A stretch of DNA of 64,000 nt from assembly GCF_949628215.1 (NCBI RefSeq), contig NC_134288.1, forward strand, positions 7,881,682 through 7,945,681, in the 5' to 3' direction. A program made the position numbers and the translations under genes. This document shows, in pieces, positions 24,261 through 37,784 of the stretch. Source of the DNA: Phalacrocorax aristotelis. Taxonomy: Eukaryota; Chordata; Aves; Suliformes; Phalacrocoracidae. Numbering within the stretch: the stretch's first letter is position 1; every line of letters begins with the position of its first letter. The notes below the pieces were generated by a model that was not told where the DNA came from, made no database searches, and worked only from the letters and a program-made list of their open reading frames with translations.

Positions 24261-25489
24261 GAACAACATCTCAGCCCACCTCACCTCCTCGGATGCAACG
24301 TCTGAGCCTGAGGGACCCCCCCGCCCCGCAGAGCAGGGGTGTCACTGCCCCCTCCACGCTGCGCCTCTGGGCTTGATGGAACCCAGAAAGGAGGGAGGTG
24401 GGGAATTCAGGGGCACCCCTGCATGGGGGTGGGCAGGCAGATGGGGCTGCCCTGGGGAGCCAGGGGAAGGGGAGGTAATGGAGACCCTTGGCCCTCACAA
24501 AGGGACGGAGTGGGCCCAGGTCGGGGGCTGGCTGCTGGGGCAGCAAGCAAGGCTCACTGGGTTGGGAGCAGGGGGGCAAGTTGGCTCTGGAGACAGCAAA
24601 CAGGGCTACCACCATTGCCAGGCTCTGTGGGTGATGTTTCAGAAAGCCCTAAGTTAGCTTGTGGTAAGGTGGATTAATAAACCCAGGGCAAGAGGGCTGT
24701 CCTTCCAGCTTTCTTCACAAAAACATGTTACAAATTTCCAAACCCAACAGCTCCAGCCCATGAGGCAGAAGGAATCTGCAAGGGGCTGCCCAGCTCATTA
24801 CACAGAGCACACCGTGTTTGGGTGTCTGTGCTTGCACAGAATGCAAGGCGATGGGAGAGGAGGTGCTGGGAGAGCCTCGGGGATGCTGCGGAGCAAAGTC
24901 CCACCTCTGCTCTTGTAGCCCTTGTGATGAGGGGGTGTTCGCACCTGGGAAGGCCTTCCTGCTAGGGAGACAGCTCTGAACCTGCCCGCTGGCGTCACAG
25001 GGTCCTGCACCTCCATCGCAGCAGAGCTGCGCTGCTGGCACTGAAAAATGGGAAAAGCCATAAAGGAGAGCTTAAATGAGAAGCTGAAGAAAAGTTGGTG
25101 TAGAAATTCAGACTTGCACTCGTTATGAGGAGGATGTGGCCAGTATCTAGGGAAAGAGCAGCAGGAAAATAAATGATGCAGCTGCAATAAATAAGGTGAG
25201 TTTGACTGTGAATAGTACCAGCAGTCCCACAGGAACATTATCAAGCAACCAAATAAGGGCAAAACTTAGATATGCTTCTGTCCCTATACCAGAAACTTAA
25301 AGAAATAAGATAATGCCAGGCTTTCTAATCACCTTGAGCGACAACCAGTACAGATTTCTTAAGATGGGAGATCCCAGACTCCAATAGGAAAAATGTAGAG
25401 CCAGGACTATGTTACTGACCCCTGACCAGGATAAAGGTAATGGTCAGCAAATATAAAATTAGATTAGAGAAACTAGTCGGTTAGGTGAT

Positions 25490-26935
25490 CCATCAGGAAG
25501 AAAAAAAGCAGCTTTGGGTACAATAACGAGTCTCCTGGACCAAGCAGTGCTGGAAGCAACAAGGAGGGCTGCTGCTCTGGGTTTGGTGGGAAGCAGTGCA
25601 CAAGACCTGCTTCACAAGGTGTTTGTGGGAGAGCTGTTCTCTGCTAGTGACCACAAAACAACCAATTTAATGCTGTAGTGGGAGAAAGCACACCAAATAA
25701 ATCCAGCGTGTGGCTCTACAATTTCAAGAAAGGGAACTATGAAAAAATAAGGTGATTAGTCAATAACAACAAAACGAAAGGAACAGACAGAAAGCAAGGA
25801 GCCTGCAAGCAGTCTGGAGGTGATTAAAAAATGCTCTATTAAAGCCCAAGTAAAACATGTGCCACAACTCAAAAAGAACTAAGAGGTCCTAAAAAACACC
25901 CTGCCTGACTCACTGCTAAGGTTAAGGAGGTATCACAGGGAGAAGGTCAGTGTTTTAAAAGTAGAAAGGTTTCCCACATGAGGAAAAAAGGAAAACCCAT
26001 AAAACATAGCAAGTAAAGTGTAGACAGAAAATTAAAAGAGCTAAAAGAGACCATGAAGATCTCCTTGCAAAGATCTTTAAAATAAAAGTTTCTTTAAATA
26101 TATCAGAAATAAGAGGCTGGCTAGGGAGCCATTGCTCAATACAAAGGTGCAATAGGGTACCGAGAAGGATAAGGCACAAGAAGGCAGCTCAGGCAGGACT
26201 GTGTGTTGGTCTTCACTGCTGCAGGTATGTGGGAGATCCTCACACCCAGTTCATTCTTTGTAGCCTGTATGTTAGAGGAACTAGATCACTGTGGCTTTAC
26301 AAACAGGTACTGTACCGGAGGACTGACAGGTTGCTAGTGTAGCTCCCATCTACAAACCAAGCTCTGGAAGGGGACCCTGGGACCTGCAGGGGTGAGTGTC
26401 ACCTCTGTCCTTGCTGGGGCGGTCAGGTCTGTACCAGCAGTGAGCACATGGGCAGACAGGCAGGTGGGAAAGAGCCAGCAGACGTGGCTGCTGAAGAGGG
26501 AAATCTTGCCTTGCCAGTGTGCTGGGACTCTAGGAAAATACCAGTGTGCACATGGGTAAGGAGAACCCAACAGACAGAACAGATGGACATCTTCAAAAAG
26601 ATTTTGGCAAAATTATTTTTTAAAAATTACATTGCCATGGGGTTGAAGCAGCAGTCCTTTCATGGATTGAAACCTAGTTAAAAGATACGAATAGCTTGTA
26701 GGTAGCAAAGTGCAGGGTTTAACAGACAGTCCTCATTTGAGGACAAGTGAGATTTAGCAGCGGGGTTGCCCAAGAATCCCTGCTGGGTCTGGTTTTATTC
26801 AATATCTTCATTTGTGGCGTTGGGAAGGGAATGAACAGCAAAATCGCCTGGTTTGTGGATGATGCTAAACTCTTTTGGGAAATAAAATGTTTTGCCACTG
26901 ACAAAGGGCTCCAGAAGAACCTTGCATAAGTAAGG
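25490..26935 (+). mobile_element. CR1 LINE, old degraded ORF2 fragment (copy D)
   Basis: Plus-strand sequence with scattered CR1 ORF2 similarity broken by stops and frameshifts. A segment at about 26080-26130 reads like YIRNKRLAREPLL (compare the CR1 YINNKKRAKENL block). APIYKPSSGRGPWD at about 26340 resembles the pre-palm block. A reverse-transcriptase palm piece at 26765-26880 reads AQESLLGLVLFNIFI and then WFVDDAKLF, containing the catalytic xxDD box in the form FVDD. No CR1 3' end follows, so the copy is truncated at both ends. The left boundary is uncertain; weaker similarity may begin near 25080. Confidence 0.72.
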
Positions 26936-28315
26936 CAGTGGGCAAAAAGGGCAGCTGAGATGGATGTGCAAGGGAAAGCTGCAGGCTGGTGCCAGAGGCC
27001 TCTGGAAGATGCCTAGGGTTAGCGTGGATTGGAGGAGTCCTCGACGGGCTGATCTAGCTCCCTCCATCATCGTCTAACTGGGCAAACGTGTCCCCACTCT
27101 AAATTTGTGACCCATTAATGTAGCAACAGGCTGTTTCTCTTTTCTTTCCCCTGAGGCTGAGATCTCATAAGACTAGAGGATACAGAAATGCTTGAGGCAG
27201 TGATAAATCTTCTTTAGTGAGCTTTTATTTCCTTTTCTTTCACAATATTTTCTTTAGTTTCCTAGCCAAATTTTTTCTAAGGAAAGATTTCTGACTTCCT
27301 TTGAGCCACAGCTCAACATCTGTCCACATTGGGGGCTGAAGTAATACACTGTTAAGGGGTTTTGATGTCAAGCCCAAAACCCCACCAGGGATTTATGCAG
27401 CTCTCCCCTTTCCTCCTTCCTCCTCTTCAAACAGTCTTTCATTTGCTCTCACTAATTGTGCTGTCATGCCTTTCTTTTTTCCCCCAGTTGTGCAGACAGC
27501 CTTTCATGCAGACAGGTTTCGGTGACAGATGCCTGTGCCATGAGCTTTCCGAGGAGGCGGGTTGCGCTGCAGAGCGTGCGCACCGTCTGAACGCGCCGAG
27601 CCGTGCTGAAATGATCCAGGCACCCATCCAACCCAGGGACGGATTAGGCAGTGGCTTCCCTGCCCCCCCGCCTCCCCCCCAGATTGCTGCTGGATATTCA
27701 CTGCCGGTCGGGAGAGCCCCGCCAGCCCCAGCCCACCCACAGACACCACTTGGTCCTCTAAGTGGGCAGGAAAAGATTAGCTGAGCATCTCTGGGGAAAT
27801 GGAAGGGGAGAGTCTTCAGGAGGATTTGGGCTGGGTACAAGGACACTGCAAAGCCTGGGGTCCCGGGGGGGTGGCTGTGGGTAAAGGGAGCACAGCCAGG
27901 ATGGGGAGGATTGCACAGGGTTGAACAGAGCCATTCTGGGCTGTGCCCCCTTCCTCGGGCACACACAGCCAGAGCCATATGGTGGGTGTGAAGATCAATG
28001 CTTTTGATGACTTACATGAAATTGTGAAACAGGGCTTGAGGCTGGGGACTCTGTAAATCAACCTGCTCAAATGGAAACTTGCTCTCAGGCCTTTCCAACA
28101 AAAGAATGATACTTTTGAGCAGCTACCAGATCTGCAGGCATCTGGGACACAACCAGAAGCTAATCCTAGAGAGGCTCAAAGCTTGAATTTCCTCAAAGTT
28201 GTGTTTGTGCCCAGGGAAGACTTTGTAATTGGCACAAAGTCTGGGATATAGCAAGTGGGGATGTGCACAGCTCAAGTACGTAGGTGATCCTTATACTGTT
28301 ATCTCTGTTTTCCAG

Positions 28316-28358
28316 CTCTTCTTTTGGTCAGAGGATAGGCAGGACAGTGAAGGACTAG
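28316..28358 (+). CDS. SLC2A10: SLC2A10 candidate exon 5 (C-terminal tail)
   Basis: A good acceptor (TTATCTCTGTTTTCCAG) is followed by a frame that joins the exon 4 boundary in phase. CG plus C restores Arg547, then SSFGQRIGRTVKD and a TAG stop at 28356-28358. Human GLUT10 ends exon 4 the same way and continues with an Arg and an SFGHR segment, so SFGQR is a plausible match. The rest of the human tail is not conserved and this tail is about 13 residues shorter. The complete protein would be 560 residues. The exon is so short that similarity alone cannot prove it; an alternative acceptor at 27487 also keeps the phase. Confidence 0.5.
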
Positions 28359-30330
28359 TGCTGATTATTGGCCAGTTCACAGAGAGCTCCTCAGACCGGG
28401 CTGGGTGCCCAATTTGGGGACCACTGCAGAACTGCCTGGGTCCTCTGCTGCCCCTTTTCCACCCAGTGGCGTTGGCAGGAGGAGTCCTGGCAGCCCTGTA
28501 CCCCCTGCATCCCTCCCTCCGGGTGCTCCCCTGGGTCCCCATCTCCTCCCTGCTGCAAAGGAAATAGCTGCAAAAGCCACTGCCCTGGGGTCTGTACTAT
28601 GGGATCAATACTATGCCAGAGCCAGAGCAGGAGGTGAACTAGATGTTTATCCCTTTACCTGATTAGGATTTTTTTCTTGTGTTTTAAATGCCTGTCGCAA
28701 AGGTCTGCAAGAGAGACAGAGAAGCATTTTATCCATCCAGGGTCTGCAGACCCACACAGGGACGAGCTGGGAGGTGGCAGGGTCACAGGCACTCAGCACT
28801 CAATTGCAGGAGGTTTTAAGTGAAGTTACAGTGCACTGTCAGGGTGGACTTTTAAAAAGCACTGACAAGCCACCCCCCACTCTTAACGTGTGCTCCTGTA
28901 GCGTGCAGTGGTCAAAATCTGAATGATGTAAGAAATAAGTACAAACCTTGGCTTTTTATTGCTCATCCAGACCGAATTCAGAAACCGGCTTGTACACAGG
29001 TGGTGTGAAGTTTGAGGGGCAGGGTGTACCATCATCGAGTCTTTGAGTTCCAGCTGTGGTAACGTGATCTAGGTGACAGAATGAAAACAGAGGAAAGTGT
29101 CAGTCCCTGCTGCAAATGCTCCCACAACTCGGAGGAATGTGGGGATGGGGGTCCATGTCACTCTTGTGCATGTGAAGGCAGCAAGCTCAAGGACTGGATC
29201 CCTCTTAGTCTCTGCTCGGGGGGATACAGGGCTGGATGAAAGGAGCCAGGATACATGAAATACGATAACTGGAAAAAATACAAACCAGAAGATGGGCTGT
29301 TTAATGCACTACAGACCCAGCAAAACAACCAGAGCCGAACAAAAAACATTCCCCCTATAGGAACAAAGATACCGTCTGGATCCAGGGAGAACCTGAATGG
29401 AGAAGGGTGTGTTGAGACATGCTTTGTTAGCTTGTGTGTCTCCAGGCACTGCATGGATCAGACCCAAGCCCACTGTGTGGCAGGGGCTTTCTCCTTTCAC
29501 TGCATCTCTCCTGTCCTCTCTGAGGTGCTCCTTCCAGCACAAGCACCCTCCCTCAAGCTTGCCGTGTTTGGTTATGTCTTGCAATCTCATTATTCCTGCT
29601 CTGCCTGGCCTTCTTGCTACTGCTTCCGCCTCTGCCCTCAGCCCCCCCAGCCCTGAGGTCTTCCCTCCACTTGTTAAATTAGCAGAAGGAGAGTTACGGT
29701 CACTTTTAATCCTAGGAGTAAAGCAGGGACAGAAAAGTAAGGTCCCCCAAACACTAGGATGCTGGTGGTCTGCAGGGCAAGTTGCTCTGATAGGTCATCC
29801 ACCTAGAACAGCCTGTGACAAAAATCCTGTATGGAGATGATACCTTGGAATGGGCTGGGAGTGAGACCTCAAGTGCAGTACTGGGCAAGGCAGAAACCAT
29901 TGCTCTGTCCCTGGGCCTACCGGGACAAATTCAGCTTCTGGATAAGCAGGAATCACATAATCAAAGGTAATCAAATAATTACCTTTACTGGGGTGTTTTT
30001 CCAGTTGTCTCCAGGTACTGAGCTGAGCTCTCCCCGACGGGAATCATTTCCTCCTTGCCATGTTGGCAGGAGCTGCAAGGAGCTGGCAGTTGTTAGGAGC
30101 CATTTCCCCTTGGAAAGGTCCTCTGCGAAGGTTTGGGGGAAATCATCATGCTCGGGCACCATGGTCCCACTGTGACGATCCTGGCACTACACCCCATGGC
30201 AGTTCCCGTGCTCACCAACAGCTCCTGAGGGTAACAACCATCTTTTTGTTCTCACTCAAACTCACAGCTGAGTCCCGGTGCACGTTGTGACCTCCTGCAG
30301 CAATACAAATAAAAATGTCAGTACTATGAC
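28359..30330 (+). other. SLC2A10: Putative SLC2A10 3' UTR
   Basis: If exon 5 is correct, the 3' UTR would run to just past the first canonical AATAAA on the plus strand at 30308, about 2 kb. Human SLC2A10 also has a 3' UTR of roughly this size. No coding exon is recognised inside. Confidence 0.4.
30308..30313 (+). terminator. SLC2A10: Putative SLC2A10 polyadenylation signal
   Basis: First canonical AATAAA downstream of the candidate last exon on the plus strand. Only variant hexamers (such as AATAAG near 28934) occur earlier. Confidence 0.4.
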
Positions 30331-33300
30331 TATTAATAGCATTTCTATTCCTGCTGCCATTATGATTGCTTTTGCTACTATTAATAATAATATTTACATA
30401 TGCAAAACCACAGACGCAAAACAGATGGTTTGGTTGGGACCTCTGAAAAAACTTGCCTCTGCCTCATATATTTATGACAAAGACAGAGGGTTAACCACAC
30501 AGAGTGCCATATAGAGAACAAATAGACGGGGAAAAAGAATGAAATAATTCCTTCCATATTCCTGACAGAGGCCAAAACTCATCCATTCCCTCTCTCTGCG
30601 TCTCCCCTTTCTAGCATTTGAGACTCTTTTCCAATACCAGGTCAGAGATGGTTTCCATATTTGTTCAGACTTGTCTAATTTTATTTTCCAGTTCAGCTAT
30701 TATTTTTTCAGATGCAGCTTTTCCTGATGGATGGAAAATACAAAAGGAATTGCTCATCTGCTCCCTGCAAGCTTTTTCCTGACCGCTGGGAAGCTTAGGC
30801 ACAATTCCAGGCCTGGAGTAAACCTTGCCTTGTGGAGAAAACTCGATCCTTGTTTGCTGAGTTCACACGTCTGGGAATAATTTAAGCTAAGGGGAAAAGT
30901 AAAAGTGAGAAAGACAACCACCATGCCTGAGACCATCCCATTCCCTTCACCATGCAGCCCTGCCCGGGAGGACGGCTGCGGCTGTGCAAGATGAACAACC
31001 ACATCACCACTACTGGCCAATACTCTAAAGCAAGAAAGAGGCAGCACAGAGCAGGGCAAGACTTTTGGCAGTTTCTCCCAGGCTTGTCTCACAGACACAG
31101 TAACTGATGGAGATTCTGCCAGCAGCACGGCATCCCACTCTGCTTTCGGTGGTGGCTGCTGTAGGGCTGGGCGCTCTCACTGGCAGAGCGGAGGGGCTTG
31201 GCTTGGGTGACCACCATGCTCTTTGCTCCTGGTTTTCCTGCAAGGATGAGAAGAAGCAGAAGGACAAGGCTGAAACAAGGACCTGACTTGCCTGCATTGA
31301 TAAGTAGCTTTGAACTAGATGTACGCGAGTCCCACCAGCAGGAACGGCTTCCCGGCAGGCATGTGATGCCATGAAAAGCCAAAATCAGGACTCAATAGCC
31401 TGCACGACTATTAAGCAGGTTTTCCTTATTGCAGCGCTGGACGCACAGGGGATCACTCCTAATGTGCCTGCCCGCGCAGGGTTAATTGCTAACTTATACA
31501 TGCTTTACATACGTATTCATTAGTTTTCCGAGGACTCATTATCATATGCAAATGGACTTTGCGCATGCCTGTTGGTGTCTCTGGGTGGTCGTCAGGGGTC
31601 TCTGGATGAAGGATATACCCTTCCTCACTGTGTCCGCTAGTTACCTTTTGCTTTTGCACAAACTCAGTTCTGAGATCACATATATACCGTCCTTGAGGGA
31701 TAGCCTGTTCTGGTTTAGTGTTTGCTCTGTAGATCCTTATCTTTGTGGTTCAGTACATCTGCATTTCTAAGGTCAAATGTTGTTGTTGTAAATTTTTTTT
31801 TAGGTGCTTCTTGTCTTGAAGCCTTTCTGACTCCCCCAAAGCAACAAGTTTTAGTCACAACAGTTCTAACTCTATCACATGCTTTGGTCTCTTGTCCACA
31901 TATTTATGGTTGTGTGAACACCAAGGCTCCCCTGCACCCACGGGTATCGTGTTTGTGGCCAACAGGACTCCCCAGCCCTCTTCCACTGATAAATACCCTC
32001 AGGGGCACCCTGGTCTTCCTGAGGAGCCCCAGGCCCAGCTGCTCCTTCCATGAACGGGAGGAGGAAGAGGAGGAGGAGAAGGAGGTAAGGGTCTATATGC
32101 TCTGCCACAACAAAGCAATGTTCAAATGGAGAAAGCCACCAGACAGCCCATACCACATGCTAACGAGTACGACGCAGCATCCCCGAGCACTAATGAGTAA
32201 TAAAGTGCCCCACAAACTAAAGAGCCCCCAAGTGCTACTGAGGGCTGAGTAGTCCCCAAACACTCACATCTCTCTCAGGTCAAATTCCACTCTTTAAACC
32301 AATCCCCATTACATTTTACACATCAGGCTGTAGAAAGCCTCAGAGGGGCTATTAGGGTCTATTGTAGGGGAATAAAGCAAGTGTCAAAAAGACTTTTAAT
32401 GCCCAGTTAAAAATGGCCGAAATGCAGCCTGCAGTTACCTGATAAGCTGCAAGGTCTCTGCTGGGAGAAATATTTTTGTTTTTAAATTGTCTCAACCCTT
32501 GCACACTTACAAGAGGCTGGCCTTGGCTCTAAACTAAAGCTTTGTCAAGTACATTAAACCGATATTAAAAGCCTGGATTTTGTTCCATAAAGACTTTTAA
32601 TGCTTGTTGGTTGGGGTTTGTTTTCTTATAATGTTTATGACCAGTAATTATTGAACATATCAGAGCCCTGCGGATCTCTGCAGCTCTGTGTGGTTTCCAG
32701 CATCAATACTCCTCCCAGCATGGTAGCTGTCCCATCACTGCTGTCCCCACCACGCAGGTGTGGGAACCAAAGAACTTGGGGGGGGCGGGGTTATCAGCTC
32801 CAGAGATGCATAACAGGGCAGTGCCAGAGCCAGAGGGCAATGCCCGGGTCCCACGTCCATGGGCTCTGCTCATTGGAAGAGAAAATATTCCTGGTCTACT
32901 CTCAGTGCAAATTATCCTCTTACTCTTTACAAGGAAACTTGAGCGATTGTACCCATTTACTGGTTCAACTAACCTTTTTTGTGAAGAACTACCCAATGAC
33001 TACAAGCTATGGCATCCATCAGTGGATTTTATATAGATATTTGGACATTAAGAAAATTAAATGTTTGACTAGCTAGAGGGTTTTTTTAAAGCAGATCTAC
33101 AATTCATTCAAAGATTCAGTCTCAGAGTGTCAACAGCCAAGCAAGTCAGAGCTCAAGCTGCAGCAGGGTGTTTCTTACTGTCCCTTGTTGTTCCTCAGTG
33201 CTATAGGGGCTCTCTGGGGTGGACCAGCCTCATGGTGCTGTTTTGCTGCTATCACTGTGCTTAGGGAAGCATGTTTGCATAGTAGCAAGCGAGGTCAACA

Positions 33301-36300
33301 CACAAAATTAATGGCATTTGAAGTTCAGTGCAAGTCTTGACTGTCAGGAATGTAGCATAAAAAGCAAAACTTAAAGCTTCCATATTGCAAAACCTATTAG
33401 CTGCTTTACCGTTTTTGCAGTCATGCCAGTTCACTCATACTGGAGCTTTTACCAAAGCATGACAGCTCATATGTTTAGCTTGGGCCAAGCTTAAAGTTCT
33501 GATGAAGCCTAATCTTGTGACCTGTATTTACTTTGGCCAGGGATGCCTTTTGCACAGACGACTTCCTATCCTTCCTAATCTTTCCCGCAGGAAAGAAGCT
33601 GGGAGTTACAAGTCGGGGAGAGGAAGGCAAAGCCAACCAGACATGCAGCGAAAGAGAAACAAGCACTGCACATGTCAGTGAAGTGGGCCAGGTTCAGGGA
33701 CCTTGTCTGTTAAGGGAAGGAATTAAAGGGGGAGTCAGCGCCTCTGCTGTCATCATTTGAGATACGTCAAATCCATCATCATTTCTCTGGAATTTTACCC
33801 ATCTGGAAATATGGCTGGCTGCAACGGCAACAGCTTTATAGCTTAAGGATGGAAAAGTCTCTGCTTGGCTCAAACTTGTTGAACCTCCCACTGAAACAGA
33901 GAAGAATTTTGTGGGTATAAACACCTGGCAACCCCCTGGGATTTGTCACTGACAGGCTACTCACAGGTCCTGGCCGTCAGTCCCCCACGGAGCTAGCTGG
34001 CTCTCAGCAGCGCTGCGAAGCGCCCATGGAAGGAGCTGCTCTCTCCTGTGTGACAACAGAGGGAGCATGGACCCTGTGTCAGGCAGCCTAGCTGAATGCC
34101 AACGGTTAGACAGCGTGAACTCCCTTGCTCCTTACCTCCATTTCCACCATCTACAACTAACTCAGGAGAAGCATGTGTAAATACCGGCCTTGGGCATCCT
34201 GCTTTTACCACCCCTCTAGAAAAAATCTGCCTCTTCACATCCCCTACAACCACAGGCTACTTTAAACATTATGCTTTGATTTGCTGCAAATTCACTGAAA
34301 GAAATCAGGGAAACTGGAACCAGTTCCAGTCTTCACCTTCTGCTTTGACATGCAGGCCAATGCCAACGTCTGTGGAGAAACCCTACAGGGACCCTTCTGG
34401 TGCAATTACAGCTTGAGCTACATGCAGGAAATACCCAACCTTCCCCTTGGTCTCACCTTCAGCTTACTTCACAACCTCTAAACAGTAGCTGCAAGATTAA
34501 AGACAGAGAAAAAAAGAGGGAGGAAATACTCAGCACACACACTGGTTGTTTTCTAAGAGAAAGCCAGGACAGTGTGGTGGCATTTACCCAGCCCCGGAGG
34601 CACGAGCCACCCAGGACATGACACTATTTTTCCACTGGAAGCCAGATCCATGAAGTACCAAACCACTTTCTAAAAATGTCTTTCTTATCATGCATTGAAG
34701 TAAAGTGGTAAGCACAGACCTACTTTTTTAATGCTGCAGTGAGACACTATGCACCACCCTGGCACTAGAAGTGCTGGTGAACTTTACAAAATCTCTGTAT
34801 TCAGAAATAGGGCTCTGAATGCAGAGACGTAACAACGGGATGCAGGGCATTTTCGAAAGATGAAAGGCCAGTCAGGTTTGGCCTCTGATATCTTGGGTTT
34901 GACCAATTCCCATGAGTTGAAATAAAAAATTCTGAGTAGCTGGAAATATTCCCCAGTTTCATCCCCACGGAAGAGAAAGTGCTTAAAAGCACTCCAAAGT
35001 TAATGGGAATGTGATGAAAGAACCATTTCTGTTGAGCAGTATTTTAAGTATATGCCTCCTTTAAATGTATTTTCCAAGCATTATAGCAGAAAAATTTGGG
35101 ATAGGGTCAAATCTCTCTCAAACATCTGGAAAGCAAGTAGCGAGGAAGCAATCTATTGTGCTGCTGCAGAGATGCTCCAGTTTGTGGATTGAGGACTCTG
35201 CAGTGGTCAAGCTGGGGCTGCTGGGAACCAGCACCCACACAAGCAAGTCACCCACCAACAGGGAAACAGAGCACCCATGTATACTCTGATAAACGCCCTG
35301 AAACTCAGCACGGCCACCCAAAAGGCATATGCACAGTGACTGCAGGGATTTGTCCCAGAACAACATCTTTCCAAAGCTGACTGACACTTTTTGCCTCAGA
35401 GGGGAAAGCTGTCATCCTAAAGCTTCTCTAATTAAGCAACTGGGGAGCAGGTGAGCACACTGCACCCCTAATTCCCGTCTAATCATTGGGCCAAGAACTG
35501 GGGTTTGGAAATACAGTGAATTTGATCAGCAGAGGGGGTACACTTTCCTCCTGGTGTAAAAGGGCATATCCCAGACATTCTTTACAAACCCAGAAGCACG
35601 CTGGAGCAGTGTGTGGTGCCCCACAGCAGCTCAGAAGACATTAATTACTAAATGAGCGATAGCTATGAGTCTGCCTCACCACCAGTGTAGTTACCGGCTC
35701 CAAAAGGGCTGGGATTTGCAAAGGGGATCACATCAGTGGCACATGCTCATCAGGGGCTTTCCCTGCCTGCGCCAGCTACCCAGTCCGCATATGCAGGAGC
35801 TGTGACCGCATGCAAAAGTTGGCAATGCAGTTACACACATGCCGTATTGATTAACCCATACCTTTTTTTACAAGAGAAAAAAACTCTAGCATCATGAATA
35901 ACTGAATAATTATTTCAGTATTATCATATTTTTTGCTGTTTACAAAAACTTACATTGGGCCAAAGTGGTTGTGAAGATTTTGATAAGAATGTCAAACCTA
36001 CTAGCGATGTTAGGAGAAAGCCTGTAAAGGCCACTGGTTTTTAAACTACTTAAGAGCAATTTAATGTGTGCTGGGCATTGAGCTTAGTTCTATAACAAAA
36101 GTCTTGCAAGGCCACCTCTCAGCAAAACTGCAATGAGTAACAATAGACCTTAGAAAGGCTTCAGCATAAGTATACATTTCAAACCCAATGGTTCCAGCAC
36201 AGGGAGGGATGTGTTTTATGCAGAAGTCTTGCAGGTAATTTGCTGAATCAGGACCTTAAAGTGAGAGATATTTTCTACGACTGCATAATGCTTTTGCAAG

Positions 36301-37784
36301 GCATTGAATTTTAAATGATTCTACCAAAAATGAATGCTGATCTTGCTGTTGACATGCTTGTGTCCCCTCTGCTCCTGTGCCACCCTGCCTGCCTGTGTCC
36401 GAGCCCAGAGGTGAAGGCACAGCAGATCAAATCGATTGCACACTCCCGTGCTACGGATGTTAGCCAACAAGCTCCCCGTGACCCCTCACCTTTCTGCCAT
36501 GGGAAAATGTTGGGAGACTCGTTTCCCCCTGTTCACAGGAACAAACAGCAGCAGTTTTACATCGCAGGAAAACATTGTATTAATGAGTATGCTTCATCAC
36601 ACAAGCTACACTTTGCAGTGTAGTTAAGCAGTTATGCAAACTACCGAGCTACCCCAGCAAAGTTCTCAAGATTCATCAGACTGAGGAAATAAGACAGAAG
36701 TTTTGCATTTCTATTGACTTAGTCTTAGTGGCCCAGAAGGCACTGGGAAGAACGGATGGAAAGAAAGGCTCTGGTGATAGACTGATCAAGCTGAGTTAGT
36801 GAGAAGCAGTCAGACCAAAGCAAAGCAAATAAGGCAGCTGCCCGCAGGCAGCTGCGTCCAGGAGGCTGTGCTTGCCTTCCTGTTTGTGTTTACCAGGACA
36901 TAGCTCCTGCCATTAACTGCATTGTGCTTGCAGGGAGCAGCAGCTCCAGTGATGGATGGCTGCTGCGGAGATCTTTTGTACCTGCCAACAGAGCTGAGCA
37001 ATAAACAGCCTGAGGCAGCATCCACTTCATTTCCTTAACGTGTAAGTGTGCTGTGCCCAGCTTTCAGATGCGCACAGGAGCCAGCTTACAGCTGCAAAGT
37101 GTACGTGTGTCCAGACAATTACACACCAGTCAGTTCTTGCAGCTCTCGTGTCTCGGGAGGGAGGCAGGATACAAAGAGCTGAAAGCCAAAAGGAGAAAGC
37201 AGTGGGTGCTTTATCAACTATCTGCGGATCACTGACCATTTGCCTGTACAGGATGCATGTGGAAAACAAGAAGTTTCATCTTGCACCTTAGCAGCATTCC
37301 CAGCACGTGCTTGCATTTAGTTAGGAGGCCGTGTTGATGTTCAGACACTGAATCACCTCTGAGAGCCACCAGCCAACCTCCCTGGCCCACGATGCCAGCC
37401 CTGAGCACCGCTGGTGCTGGAGGAGTCTCTGGGGGGCAGGCACCACGCTCACAGCTCCACATGCTTTGCAGCTCCACAAGTCATGCATCAGAGAAAGGGC
37501 AGGAAATGGATTTAGATTAGCTGCATTTAAGCATTCATTACCAAACCATCTTAATCAAGGGAAGGGAAGAGGCAATGTACCCCTGATCCGGGCATCTGCA
37601 GCCATGTCTCCTCTGAGAACTTGTCCCCCATTTGCCTGCTCTGACAAGCATACTCTCTACAGTCAGTATCCAGCCTGTAACCAGCATAGCTGGCTCCTTG
37701 CAGAAGCCCACAAGCTTTAATTTAGCATTGACCTTGGCCTGCGTAACACCCAGCAGAGTATCAAGGTGTGTGACCTCAGCCTGT
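30331..37784. other. Intergenic DNA downstream of SLC2A10
   Basis: No coding exon, RNA gene or CR1 element recognised. It contains a GGA-rich purine tract at 32056-32085. Frames of 60-180 codons lack domains and are taken as chance. Confidence 0.55.
32056..32085. repeat. GGA/GAA purine microsatellite
   Basis: Thirty-base purine run built of GGA and GAA units. Confidence 0.75.

Larger units (their letters stand above)
21088..28315 (+). other. SLC2A10: SLC2A10 intron 4 (if exon 5 call is right)
   Basis: About 7.2 kb between the exon 4 donor and the candidate exon 5. It contains CR1 copies B (antisense) and D (sense, old) and a GC island at about 23880-24260. The stretch 21296-23094 shows nothing recognisable. 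Confidence 0.55.

Noticed and set aside
23947-24657. Plus-strand open frame of 236 codons in the intron 4 island
   Set aside because: Composition-driven, no recognised domain, and it lies inside an intron of SLC2A10.
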